The notes under the pieces are model-generated. The model had not been told where the DNA came from. It saw only the letters and a list, made by a program, of their open reading frames with translations, and searched no databases. The translations under genes were made by a program, and so were the position numbers. From positions 2,728,001-2,792,000 of the forward strand of contig NC_014313.1 of the NCBI RefSeq assembly GCF_000143145.1: a DNA stretch of 64,000 bases, given 5' to 3'. Below are positions 28,059 through 35,557 of the stretch, piece by piece (the first letter of the stretch is position 1; each line of letters begins with the position of its first letter). This stretch comes from Hyphomicrobium denitrificans ATCC 51888. Its GTDB lineage: Bacteria; Pseudomonadota; Alphaproteobacteria; Rhizobiales; Hyphomicrobiaceae.

Positions 28059-28442
28059 TTATGCGCGTGCTGAAGCTGGAGGACCCCGCGCCTGGAAATT
28101 ATCGCGATGAATGACATCGACGACGCGCGTATCGCGCGGCTCGAAACGGGTGCCCGAGCGAAGTGGTGGACGCGTAAGCTCGGCCGGTGACGGCGGCTCC
28201 AACGAATTGTGGGCCATCGCGGCGGCCCAGCACAGAACGCAATCATCATGGGCATGCCGGCCGCGATCCTGATCGCAAGGCCCCTTCGACGCCGGCGCGC
28301 AGAGACCCGCCGTCATGGCGCGCGCAGCGAAGTCCGATCGGCGATTAACCTCGTGATGATGGAGCGCTGCAACAGCGATCTGCACGCTGAACGCCAGAAG
28401 CGTCAGCACGGCGAGCCCGAAGCGATTTCGCAGAATTTTCAT
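28059..28442 (-). CDS. DUF2946-like small protein with CxLC motif
   Basis: A 127-residue protein with an N-terminal hydrophobic segment (LAVLTLLAFSVQIAVAALHHHE, given by position: residues about 9-30). A His/Asp/Cys-rich region around GRHAHDDCVLCWAAAMAH has the CxxC arrangement common in DUF2946 proteins, which often sit beside copper or zinc uptake genes. The rest is Pro/Arg-rich. ATG at 28442 is preferred to the in-frame TTG at 28454. It is 152 bases upstream of the DUF2796 gene on the same strand and may start the transcript. Function unknown. Confidence 0.65.
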   Translation of the reverse strand: MKILRNRFGLAVLTLLAFSVQIAVAALHHHEVNRRSDFAARAMTAGLCAPASKGPCDQDRGRHAHDDCVLCWAAAMAHNSLEPPSPAELTRPPLRSGTRFEPRDTRVVDVIHRDNFQARGPPASARA

Positions 28443-28549
28443 TGCCGAGCGCAACTCTGTTCCTTGCCGTGAGTCACCCCTTCGTGTGTCACCATCGTGG
28501 CGAAAATGTTCGTTCGACGGGGACTATCGACGCAAAGGCGACCAAGGCC

Positions 28550-28575
28550 GGAACAATTCGGGCCTTCTGAGCGAT
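28550..28575 (+). promoter_or_regulatory. Candidate EcfG-type promoter upstream of the sensor kinase gene
   Basis: GGAAC (28550-28554), 17 bases, then CGAT (28572-28575), against the EcfG consensus GGAAC-N16/17-CGTT. One of the four -10 bases differs. It lies 54 bases upstream of the GTG start of the kinase gene, in the correct orientation. Confidence 0.35.
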
Positions 28576-28628
28576 TGTAGTGGTGCAGGACTCTGGCAGA
28601 AGTTCGGAATAATATAAAGTATCAAACT

Positions 28629-30704
28629 GTGCCGATAAGGAGAAACTACGGATTTTTAAGGTTTTGGCGCCGCCGGCAGCCTGGCGGCGGCGAGTCCACT
28701 CCTTCCGGGATACGGCTCCGGTTTCCCCTGGCCGTTCTTTTTCTTGTGCCTTGGTTCGCGCTCGGGACAATTCTGCTGAACAAGATCGATGGGCAGGCGA
28801 GGAGCGCTCTCGAACTCGAAGCCCGATTGCGCGCGTCGGCCTCGGCTGCGCTTCTTGATCAGGAACTCCGCAGTCTGGTCCAATCTATGCAGCGCTCGCA
28901 GGAGACTGCCAATCAGAGTGGCCGCGCAGACACCTCAGCAGACCCGAATGCTCCAGATCTCCGCGTACGACCTAAAGCGCTTGAAAATTGGCCGACTGTC
29001 ATTGCGCCGGTATCCGCCGAAGGCACGGAAGCATCGATACTCGATGAGAAGACACTGTCCGCCGCAAAGTCGACGCTCGCGGCGAACACGCCTCGGGTGA
29101 TGTCGTCCCTCGGTGCGGAAGGAAGCCGTACGCTTGATCTGTGGGTCCCGTTCTCGAGAGATGGGAGCGATCGCGTGCTGTTGCAGTCCCGCCTGCCGGA
29201 TTCTGCATTTCAAAGCTCGATGCAGATCATGGGCTCGCAAGGCAAGTGGGACATGATCGTGATCGATCCCGATGGATCGGTGCTGGCGAGCTTCGGGGCG
29301 CAGGACGTTAAGCAAGCTGCAATCAACAGCGCGTCCGCGGGATTGTTTAACCTTTTCTCTGAGGCTGACTTGTATGCGGTAGGCACGTCGGAACCCTCGT
29401 TGTTCGCATTCCGAATTCGCGCCATGACGCCCCTCGCGCCTCTCGACGATCAGAGCCGGCGAAACTGGACCAGCTTCTTCATCGTTACGTGTGTTCTGAC
29501 AGCGCTATCCCTGGCTATCGATAGACCGACGTTTCTGAAACGCGTGAGCAAAACCGCAGATGGGCAACCTGAATTGGCTTTATCGACGCCGCATCGCGCA
29601 ACGATGGCCTCCGCAGAGGATCGCGTGAGGAAAACCGGAGGAGGTTCGCCGGAGGTAAGGATCAACCGCGGGCGAGGCCTCGACGAGGAGCGCCTGCATC
29701 AAGCGCTCGTTGCGGGCGGCATTTGCATCTGGGAGTGGCGCCGGCCGGCCAACACGATCTTATGGGAGAATTCTCCGGCCGCGCTACTGAGGCAACCGCC
29801 AGACGCGCCACCGCCCAGCGTGCGCGCACTTCTCCGGCGTACTTTTCCTCAGGAACGCCGCCGCCTGCTACATTCGATCCGGATCGCTCTTGCAGACGGA
29901 CGGCCGCTCTCGATCGACGTCAGGCTAACGTGCTTTGACGGCGAACAACGATGGATCGCGCTGCGCGCCAATACCATCCGAGGTGAAGGATCGCAGGTTC
30001 TCGGGTTCGTCGGCACCGCAAACGATGTCACCGATCAGAAACGCGGATTGTCGCGCACGGATGCCTTGCTTCGCGAAGTCTCGCATCGTTCAAAGAACAT
30101 GCTGGCGTTGATCCTCGCCATGGCGCGGCTTACGGCGCGCGACGCGGTCGATGTCAAATCGCACCTGAAAGAATTTGCCTTGCGCGTTGCAGGACTTTCG
30201 GCCTCGCAAGACCTGATCGTCGCGGCAGACTGGCAAAGCGTCGATTTTGCAAGGCTGGCATCAGCAGAGATTGAAGCCGTCGCGCGCTCCGATGCGTCCC
30301 GTGTCAAGATTTCCGGCCCTCCGCTACTCGTCACGCCGGAAGCCGCGCAGACACTCGGCATGATCGTTACCGAGCTGGCTTTGAATGCAACAGCACACGG
30401 CGCACTTTCGGTCGCGTCAGGCGAAGTCACGCTGCAGTGGTCGTTTCCGAACGCTTCGACAGTGCGGATCTCGTGGAGGGAAACCGGTGGGCCTCCCTAC
30501 AATGTCGATCACGCGAAGGGGTACAGTCTCTCGGTTATCGAGCGCTTTTCAGGTCAAGGTTTAAAGCTCGATTCTTGCATAATGAGCGACGGCGAAAACA
30601 TGACGTGGACGATGGAAGGGCCATTGGCGAACATCGGCATGCACTCGACGCCCCTTCCTAGCGCAAAGGCGCCGTCACTCTCGGGGCCGCACACTGAGAC
30701 GTGA
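28629..30704 (+). CDS. HWE/HisKA_2-family membrane sensor histidine kinase
   Basis: A 691-residue protein with one N-terminal helix (about 30-52), a periplasmic sensor region (about 53-275), a second helix (about 280-300), a PAS domain (about 355-470) and a kinase module. The phosphoacceptor segment is LLREVSHRSKNMLALILAMA, histidine at about 485, the HRxKN form of HWE/HisKA_2 kinases. An ATPase domain follows with VTELALNATAHGAL (N box). Kinases of this family commonly phosphorylate PhyR, whose gene is 0.5 kb downstream on the other strand, so this is a likely input to the general stress response. The start is GTG with no clear ribosome site, so the true N terminus is uncertain. Confidence 0.82.
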   Translation: MPIRRNYGFLRFWRRRQPGGGESTPSGIRLRFPLAVLFLVPWFALGTILLNKIDGQARSALELEARLRASASAALLDQELRSLVQSMQRSQETANQSGRADTSADPNAPDLRVRPKALENWPTVIAPVSAEGTEASILDEKTLSAAKSTLAANTPRVMSSLGAEGSRTLDLWVPFSRDGSDRVLLQSRLPDSAFQSSMQIMGSQGKWDMIVIDPDGSVLASFGAQDVKQAAINSASAGLFNLFSEADLYAVGTSEPSLFAFRIRAMTPLAPLDDQSRRNWTSFFIVTCVLTALSLAIDRPTFLKRVSKTADGQPELALSTPHRATMASAEDRVRKTGGGSPEVRINRGRGLDEERLHQALVAGGICIWEWRRPANTILWENSPAALLRQPPDAPPPSVRALLRRTFPQERRRLLHSIRIALADGRPLSIDVRLTCFDGEQRWIALRANTIRGEGSQVLGFVGTANDVTDQKRGLSRTDALLREVSHRSKNMLALILAMARLTARDAVDVKSHLKEFALRVAGLSASQDLIVAADWQSVDFARLASAEIEAVARSDASRVKISGPPLLVTPEAAQTLGMIVTELALNATAHGALSVASGEVTLQWSFPNASTVRISWRETGGPPYNVDHAKGYSLSVIERFSGQGLKLDSCIMSDGENMTWTMEGPLANIGMHSTPLPSAKAPSLSGPHTET

Positions 30705-30936
30705 AAATATTCTGGCTAGGACCGGCCGTCGGCAGGAACCGTTTAGTTATGGGCGAGTTGTAGTGTTGCGACCGTGCCCGTTACTCCCTCCCACTCCCCC
30801 CGTGGCCCAAGGTACGGCGCGTTTTATGAGCCCGCACGCTTTCCCCCGAGCGTCGCGGGCTCGTTATTTTTACGATGTCCAGTCGCGCCATTGACTGACG
30901 ATTGGGCAGTAAACATCGGATTACAGGGCAAAATAC

Positions 30937-30962
30937 GGAACTGCGTGCAAGCCTTCGACGTT
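30937..30962 (+). promoter_or_regulatory. EcfG-type (general stress response) promoter
   Basis: A perfect match to the alphaproteobacterial EcfG consensus: GGAAC at 30937-30941, a 17-base spacer, CGTT at 30959-30962. It lies 32 bases upstream of the DUF1328 start codon and points towards it. The sigma factor gene itself is 1.2 kb away. Confidence 0.75.
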
Positions 30963-30994
30963 TCATGCCCACAACGGAAAGTGGAGCTTCACGA

Positions 30995-31168
30995 ATGGGC
31001 AATCTTCTGCATTACGCCATCGTCTTCCTCATCGTAGCAATCGTTGCGGCGCTTTTCGGATTTGGCGGCGTGGCTGGAACTGCGATGGAAGGTGCGCGCC
31101 TGTTGTTCTGGGTCGCGATCGTTCTGTTCGTCGTGGCACTGGTCGCGAACTTCGTGCGACGGGCCTGA
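30995..31168 (+). CDS. DUF1328 small membrane protein
   Basis: A 57-residue protein ([20 protein letters not shown] at the start, then a second hydrophobic helix [19 protein letters not shown]) with two transmembrane segments joined by a Gly/Ala/Thr loop, the YtjA/DUF1328 family. Its biochemical role is unknown, but family members are frequently stress-induced in alphaproteobacteria. The ATG at 30995 follows GTGGAG at suitable spacing; the longer in-frame version adds 31 unsupported residues. It has a perfect EcfG promoter just upstream and a bidirectional terminator downstream. Confidence 0.85.
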   Translation: MGNLLHYAIVFLIVAIVAALFGFGGVAGTAMEGARLLFWVAIVLFVVALVANFVRRA

Positions 31169-31204
31169 TCGCTTCCGAGCTTTGCAGCGCATGCGAACGT
31201 GAAA

Positions 31205-31236
31205 AAGGGCGCAACGGTTAAGACCGCTGCGCCCTT
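31205..31236. terminator. Bidirectional terminator between DUF1328 gene and phyR
   Basis: A nine-pair outer stem AAGGGCGCA/TGCGCCCTT encloses an inner CGGT/ACCG hairpin. It is flanked by A residues on the left and a T-rich run on the right, so it can stop both convergent transcripts. Confidence 0.85.
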
Positions 31237-31258
31237 ACTATTTTCGCCGGCTTGAATA

Positions 31259-32065
31259 TTAGGCTGCGCGCTGGCCCGACTTCGTCGAGCGCAGACCAAA
31301 GAATAGCGATTGGCTGATCATTGCCTTCACGACCGCAGGCTCGAACGGCTTGGTGATGAGGAAAACCGGTTCGGGCTTGGTGCCCGTCAACAGGCGCTCC
31401 GGGAACGAGGTGATGAAGATCACGGGCACGCTGATCGTTTCGAGAATTTCATTCACGGCTTCCAGACCCGAACTACCATCCGCGAGGTGGATATCGGCGA
31501 GGACCAGCGAAGGCGCTTTCTTCGCGACTTCGGCGACCGCTTCCTTGTGCGTGCGCGCGACGCCCTGAACGCGATGGCCGATATCGACGACGAGCGCCTC
31601 GAGATCCATCGCGATCAGCGGTTCGTCCTCGATGATGAGAACGTCGGCCGAAAGCTGCTCTGCAATTTCGGAGCCTGCCATCTGCAGGAGTTCAGTGATG
31701 TGCGCCGGGGTGCAATCGAGGATTTGCGCGGCTTCCGCAGTCGTAAACCCCTCGACGGACACGAGCAGGAAAGCCTGTCTCGGCAGCGGCGTTATCGATT
31801 CAAGCCGACGCTCCGGCAAGGATTTCTCAGATGCCGCCTGCTCGTCTCTCTCTTGATTGACGGGGACCGAATTCCAAACCTTCGTGAAAGCGCGATAGAG
31901 CGCTGCGCGTGGCGACAGTGTCCTGTCGAATGAGCTTGAATCCGCGATCAGAGCCTCAAGCACGGCTGCAACGTAGTTGTCGCCTGAGTGCTGGCTGCCC
32001 GTCAAAGATCGTGCGTAACGGCGCAGATAAGGCAGATGGGGAGCGATGGATTCTGCGATCGACAT
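31259..32065 (-). CDS. phyR: Response regulator PhyR, anti-anti-sigma switch
   Basis: A 268-residue two-domain protein. Residues 1 to about 130 form a sigma-factor-like domain (IAPHLPYLRRYARSLTGSQH near the start, sigma-4-like helix ITELLQMAGSEIAEQL). Residues about 140-260 form a receiver domain with acidic DVLIIEDEPLIAMD, the phosphoacceptor aspartate in LADIHLADGSSG, and ITKPFEP. On phosphorylation PhyR binds NepR and frees EcfG. Here phyR is downstream of nepR-ecfG on the same strand with a 72-base gap. In many relatives it is divergent from them. Confidence 0.95.
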   Translation of the reverse strand: MSIAESIAPHLPYLRRYARSLTGSQHSGDNYVAAVLEALIADSSSFDRTLSPRAALYRAFTKVWNSVPVNQERDEQAASEKSLPERRLESITPLPRQAFLLVSVEGFTTAEAAQILDCTPAHITELLQMAGSEIAEQLSADVLIIEDEPLIAMDLEALVVDIGHRVQGVARTHKEAVAEVAKKAPSLVLADIHLADGSSGLEAVNEILETISVPVIFITSFPERLLTGTKPEPVFLITKPFEPAVVKAMISQSLFFGLRSTKSGQRAA

Positions 32066-32137
32066 GGTGAACCTCGCGCGTTCATGACTTCCAAATTTTG
32101 CGGACTTGGTGGTGTGGCAACGCAGTCGTGGTCAGAG

Positions 32138-32701
32138 CTAGCCGCGCACGACAGACTGCCCAAGCCGAACAAGCCCCATGAATTCCGGATTGGATGTGAA
32201 ATCCTCACCCGACTCGAGACCTAGTGCCTTGGTCAATGCGACCCGGGCTCGATTGACCCTGCTCTTGACCGTACCGACGGCTGCGCCGGTGATTTCGGCT
32301 GCTTCTTCATATGAGAATCCTTCTGCTCCAACGAGCAAGAGAACTTCCTTCTGGTCGTCACTCAGAACTCCAAATGCTTTTTTGAAGTCGATCAGGTCCA
32401 TATGGACATGCTGGTCGGGCAAAATCGACATCCGTTCGGCAAGCGCGTTGTCAGCGTCTTCCACTTCGCGGCGACGTTTGCGCAGCTCCGAGAAGTACGT
32501 GTTGCGCAAAATCGTGAACAGCCATGCCTTGAGATTGGAGCCTTTTTCAAAGCTCTCGAGATTGGTCCAGGCTTTGACGAGCGTATCCTGAACGAGATCG
32601 TCAGCACGCGTTGGATCGCCACACAACGAATTCGCGAACGCTCGAAGGTTCGGAACAGAAGCAATCAACAACGTCTGAAGGTCGTCCGTGGGCTTGGTCA
32701 C
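32138..32701 (-). CDS. ecfG: Extracytoplasmic-function sigma factor EcfG
   Basis: A 187-residue ECF sigma factor with region 2 (RAFANSLCGDPTRADDLVQDT, written as about residues 18-38, with AWLFTILRNTYFSELRKRRREVED) and region 4 (EVLLLVGAEGFSYEEAAEIT, GTVKSRVNRAR). These match the EcfG/SigT group that directs the alphaproteobacterial general stress response. The start codon is GTG at 32701, overlapping the nepR stop by four bases. A candidate EcfG promoter upstream of nepR suggests autoregulation. Confidence 0.94.
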   Translation of the reverse strand: MTKPTDDLQTLLIASVPNLRAFANSLCGDPTRADDLVQDTLVKAWTNLESFEKGSNLKAWLFTILRNTYFSELRKRRREVEDADNALAERMSILPDQHVHMDLIDFKKAFGVLSDDQKEVLLLVGAEGFSYEEAAEITGAAVGTVKSRVNRARVALTKALGLESGEDFTSNPEFMGLVRLGQSVVRG

Positions 32702-32955
32702 GTTTTGCCCCCTTGACCTTGTTCCTGATGATCGTCCGGGCTTTTGTCTTCCCGGTCTTTCAACTGCTGCAGCAGGTTGATGAAGCGGTCAGGAACCGGC
32801 TCGCTGATCAGCTCGTTGTAAGCTTCACGCAGGCGCTGGCCGATCTGCCCTTGAAGCTCGGCAGGCAACTGCGTTTGCGACGGCGTTAATTCCCCCAGTT
32901 TGGAGGCACTGCTCGCGCCCATATTGTGAAACCCCTTGGATTCGGACCCATTCAT
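32698..32955 (-). CDS. nepR: Anti-sigma factor NepR
   Basis: A small helical anti-sigma factor (85 residues from the ATG at 32955). The conserved core is IGQRLREAYNELISEPVPDR followed by FINLLQQLKDRE, the NepR helix pair that grips EcfG and, in stress, PhyR. In-frame starts at 32970 (GTG) and 32922 (ATG) are alternatives. NepR-type N termini are variable and give no guidance. It is first in nepR-ecfG, which overlap. Confidence 0.9.
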   Translation of the reverse strand: MNGSESKGFHNMGASSASKLGELTPSQTQLPAELQGQIGQRLREAYNELISEPVPDRFINLLQQLKDREDKSPDDHQEQGQGGKT

Positions 32956-32997
32956 GCGGTTGGAAGGCACCTCGGATCCACTAGTCGTCTAGACTTA

Positions 32998-33023
32998 AAT
33001 GCATGGATGCGCGAAAAAGTTCC
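32998..33023 (-). promoter_or_regulatory. Candidate EcfG-type promoter of nepR-ecfG
   Basis: On the minus strand GGAAC (33023-33019), 17 bases, CATT (33001-32998), matching GGAAC-N17-CGTT except for one -10 base. It is 42 bases upstream of the nepR ATG. Confidence 0.5.
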
Positions 33024-33085
33024 GCAGCTTATCAATGACTGCCAACTTTTAAACTTTAGTACTTTTTATCAGTAAGTTACGAGGC

Positions 33086-34408
33086 TTAGACGTCGACGAC
33101 GTGAAGGAACGAGCCGGTGGTCAAGCCGCGACGGCTGCCGCGTTGGGCGAGGATGTTGCCGTCTGAATCGCGGAGATGGAACAGCGGCGCGTCAGGGGAC
33201 GATAGGACGCTCGCGTAATGAAACTCGTGCCCGGTCAGCTGGTCGCCGGGGTTCCCGAGTACACATGGCTCGACGATTTCGGCTTTTCTGTAGCCGAGAT
33301 TGAGCTTCCGTTTCGCGAAAGACGTCTCCAATCCCAAAAGCCCGATCATCTCGTGGCGCTCGCCCGACGCGTCGACGAGGCCGGTTCCGAGGGTCATGTA
33401 GCCACCGCACTCGCCGTGGACGGGTCGCGTCTCGGCGAACTTTCTCATCGCCGATTTGAAACGATCCGCGGCGGCCAAGCGGCCCGCGTGCAGTTCGGGA
33501 TAGCCGCCCGGCATCCAGGCCACGTCCGCAGTCGCATCGGGGACTTCGTCGGCAAGCGGTGAGAATGCGAAGATCTCCGCTCCCGCCTCACGCCAGGCGG
33601 CGAGCAGGTGCGGATAAACGAATGAGAACGCAGCATCGCGTGCCAGCGCGATGCGCTGCCCGGGCGGACGGATTGAGACGGCTGGACCGGAGTCCACGGA
33701 GCCTGGCTTTGCGAGTTGGACGATGCGGGCCATGTCGACGTTGGCGTCGATGAAATCCGCAAGCGTCTCGAGGCGGCTCTCAAGCTCAGCTGTTTCCTCG
33801 GCTTGCACGAGCCCCAAGTGCCGCTCGGGCAGAACGAGGTTCGCCTCGCGCGGCAATGCTCCGACGACGGGCAAACCGACCGCCGTCAGCGCTTCCGACA
33901 CGAAGCGGGTATGACGCGCGCTGCCGACGCGATTGAGAATGACGCCTGCGATCTCGACGCGATCGCGAAAGTTCATGAAGCCGCGCGCGACGGCGGCGGC
34001 CGTTTGGGATTGGCCGGAGACGTCGAGCACGAGGATCGCAGGCCATCCCGTTGCCGCAGCGAGATCCGAACTCGCGCCGTTGCCCCAATGTCCCGGTTGC
34101 ACGACGCCGTCGTAGAAGCCCATCAAACCTTCCACGATCACAATATCGGCGCCGTTTGAAGCTTGTGAGAGAAGACCAGCCACGCGCGGCCAGCGCATCG
34201 CCCAGCTATCGACATTGTAGGACTCGCGGCCAGCGGCGGCGACATGGAAAGCCGGGTCGATGTAATCCGGGCCGCATTTGAAAGGCTGCACGGCATGGCC
34301 GCGCCGTTTCAATGCGCGCAATAAGCCGAGCGTGACTGTCGTCTTGCCCGATCCCGATCGCGGTGCGCCGATGATCAAGCCAGGCGGGAGCGGTGATGTC
34401 TCAGCCAT
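33086..34408 (-). CDS. cobB: Hydrogenobyrinic acid a,c-diamide synthase
   Basis: It amidates the a and c side chains of hydrogenobyrinic acid, using glutamine and ATP. The 440-residue protein has an N-terminal dethiobiotin-synthetase-like domain with GAPRSGSGKTTVTLGLLRA, the FKCGPDYIDPAFH segment and NSWAMRWP-like region, and a C-terminal class-I-like amidotransferase domain with the catalytic cysteine in HGECGGYMTLG. It is the last gene of cobL-cobE-cobM-cobB, 13 bases after cobM. Confidence 0.96.
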   Translation of the reverse strand: MAETSPLPPGLIIGAPRSGSGKTTVTLGLLRALKRRGHAVQPFKCGPDYIDPAFHVAAAGRESYNVDSWAMRWPRVAGLLSQASNGADIVIVEGLMGFYDGVVQPGHWGNGASSDLAAATGWPAILVLDVSGQSQTAAAVARGFMNFRDRVEIAGVILNRVGSARHTRFVSEALTAVGLPVVGALPREANLVLPERHLGLVQAEETAELESRLETLADFIDANVDMARIVQLAKPGSVDSGPAVSIRPPGQRIALARDAAFSFVYPHLLAAWREAGAEIFAFSPLADEVPDATADVAWMPGGYPELHAGRLAAADRFKSAMRKFAETRPVHGECGGYMTLGTGLVDASGERHEMIGLLGLETSFAKRKLNLGYRKAEIVEPCVLGNPGDQLTGHEFHYASVLSSPDAPLFHLRDSDGNILAQRGSRRGLTTGSFLHVVDV

Positions 34409-34421
34409 GTTTCAACCCACA

Positions 34422-35177
34422 TCAACCGCCGCGAAACCGGCGCCGGTAGTCGACGCTATAGAGCGCGCTTTCTCGGAAGTCCTCGCGCCCAAGCGCCTCG
34501 CCGATAAGAATCAGCGCGGTTCGCTCAACGGACATTTCGGACGCTTGCGCGACAATCGTTGCGAGCGTCCCGCGCACAATCTTCTCTTCGGGCCAGGTCG
34601 CGCGATAGACGACGGCGGCCGGGCAATCGGCGCCATAGTACGGCAGCACGCGCTGCACGACATCAGCGATCGTATGGATTGAAAGATGTACCGCGAGCGT
34701 CGCACGCGTCGCTGCGAAAGCTTCGAGCGTTTCCGTTCCGGGCATCGACGACGCGCGGCCGGACGTGCGCGTCAGGACAACCGATTGCGCGACCTCGGGC
34801 AACGTCAGTTCGCGTGCGAGGGCCGCCGACGCAGCTGCAAAAGCCGGAACGCCAGGCGTGATCGTGTACGGAATTTTCAGTTGATCGAGGCGACGCAGCT
34901 GCTCGCCGAGCGCGCTCCAGATCGAGAGATCGCCGGAATGCAAACGCGCCACGTCCTTGCCTTCGCCGGTTGCCTTCTCGATGCGGGCAACGATTTCGTC
35001 GAGCGTCATCGGCGCGGTGTCGACGATCTCGGCTCCGGCCGGACAGTGACTGAGAAGTGCTTGCGGCACCAGCGAACCGGCATAAAGGCAGACCGGCGAG
35101 CGCGCGATCAAATCGCGGCCGCGTATCGTAATGAGATCGGCGGCACCCGGACCTGCTCCGATGAAATGCACTGTCAT
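34422..35177 (-). CDS. cobM: Precorrin-4 C11-methyltransferase
   Basis: A 251-residue SAM-dependent corrinoid methyltransferase. It starts [20 protein letters not shown], the SAM-binding P-loop of the tetrapyrrole methylase fold. [35 protein letters not shown] and [14 protein letters not shown] are CobM/CbiF-type landmarks. It overlaps cobE upstream by four bases and is followed by cobB. Confidence 0.96.
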   Translation of the reverse strand: MTVHFIGAGPGAADLITIRGRDLIARSPVCLYAGSLVPQALLSHCPAGAEIVDTAPMTLDEIVARIEKATGEGKDVARLHSGDLSIWSALGEQLRRLDQLKIPYTITPGVPAFAAASAALARELTLPEVAQSVVLTRTSGRASSMPGTETLEAFAATRATLAVHLSIHTIADVVQRVLPYYGADCPAAVVYRATWPEEKIVRGTLATIVAQASEMSVERTALILIGEALGREDFRESALYSVDYRRRFRGG

Positions 35178-35557
35178 GTCGGGCTTTCTTTCGTATCGGC
35201 GGACTTGGCCGCTGCGACTGTGACATTGCCGATGATGCGTCTCGCAGCGATCAATTCCGAGCGCGGGCCTGCGGCTGCGAGCGCCGAAGCTTCAGCGATC
35301 GAGGCGACTCCGTAGAGTGCGAGCGATCGCTCCGAGCGCGTCATGCAATCGTCATTTCTTTTTCGCAGATCCGCAAGCGGCAATGTGCGATGCGCCAGCG
35401 ACTGCCGCGAGGCAGCCGTTTGCAGCGGCGCGCGAAACGGTGCGTCTTCGAATGTCGCGACGACGTCGCCGCCAGTTTCAGCACGAATGCTTGCGAGAGC
35501 TGAGGCAAAGTCCTCGTCGCGCGCTTTGCTGTTGGCGCCTACTCCGATGGCGATCAT
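35174..35557 (-). CDS. cobE: Cobalamin biosynthesis protein CobE
   Basis: A 127-residue protein beginning [20 protein letters not shown], the CobE/CbiG C-terminal-like fold found in aerobic cobalamin clusters. Its exact biochemical role is still unclear. The ATG at 35557 overlaps the cobL stop by four bases and the 3' end overlaps cobM by four. A longer open frame reaching 36013 exists but runs through cobL and is not real. Confidence 0.88.
   Translation of the reverse strand: MIAIGVGANSKARDEDFASALASIRAETGGDVVATFEDAPFRAPLQTAASRQSLAHRTLPLADLRKRNDDCMTRSERSLALYGVASIAEASALAAAGPRSELIAARRIIGNVTVAAAKSADTKESPT

Noticed and set aside
28443..28628. Zur box upstream of the probable zinc cassette
   Set aside because: AT-rich ATAATATAAAGTATC near 28607-28622 is only weakly palindromic and lies closer to the kinase gene. 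No convincing Zur site was seen there or between 27907 and 28058.
30735..30759. A second EcfG-like promoter (GGAAC-N16-AGTT) after the kinase gene
   Set aside because: The -10 half matches only partly and it lies far from the DUF1328 start, whereas the perfect match at 30937-30962 is well placed.
32971..32998. Cloning-vector-like GGATCCACTAGT upstream of nepR
   Set aside because: Only about 12 bases match a polylinker, the sequence diverges on both sides, and the flanking genes are native. Chance is the simplest reading.
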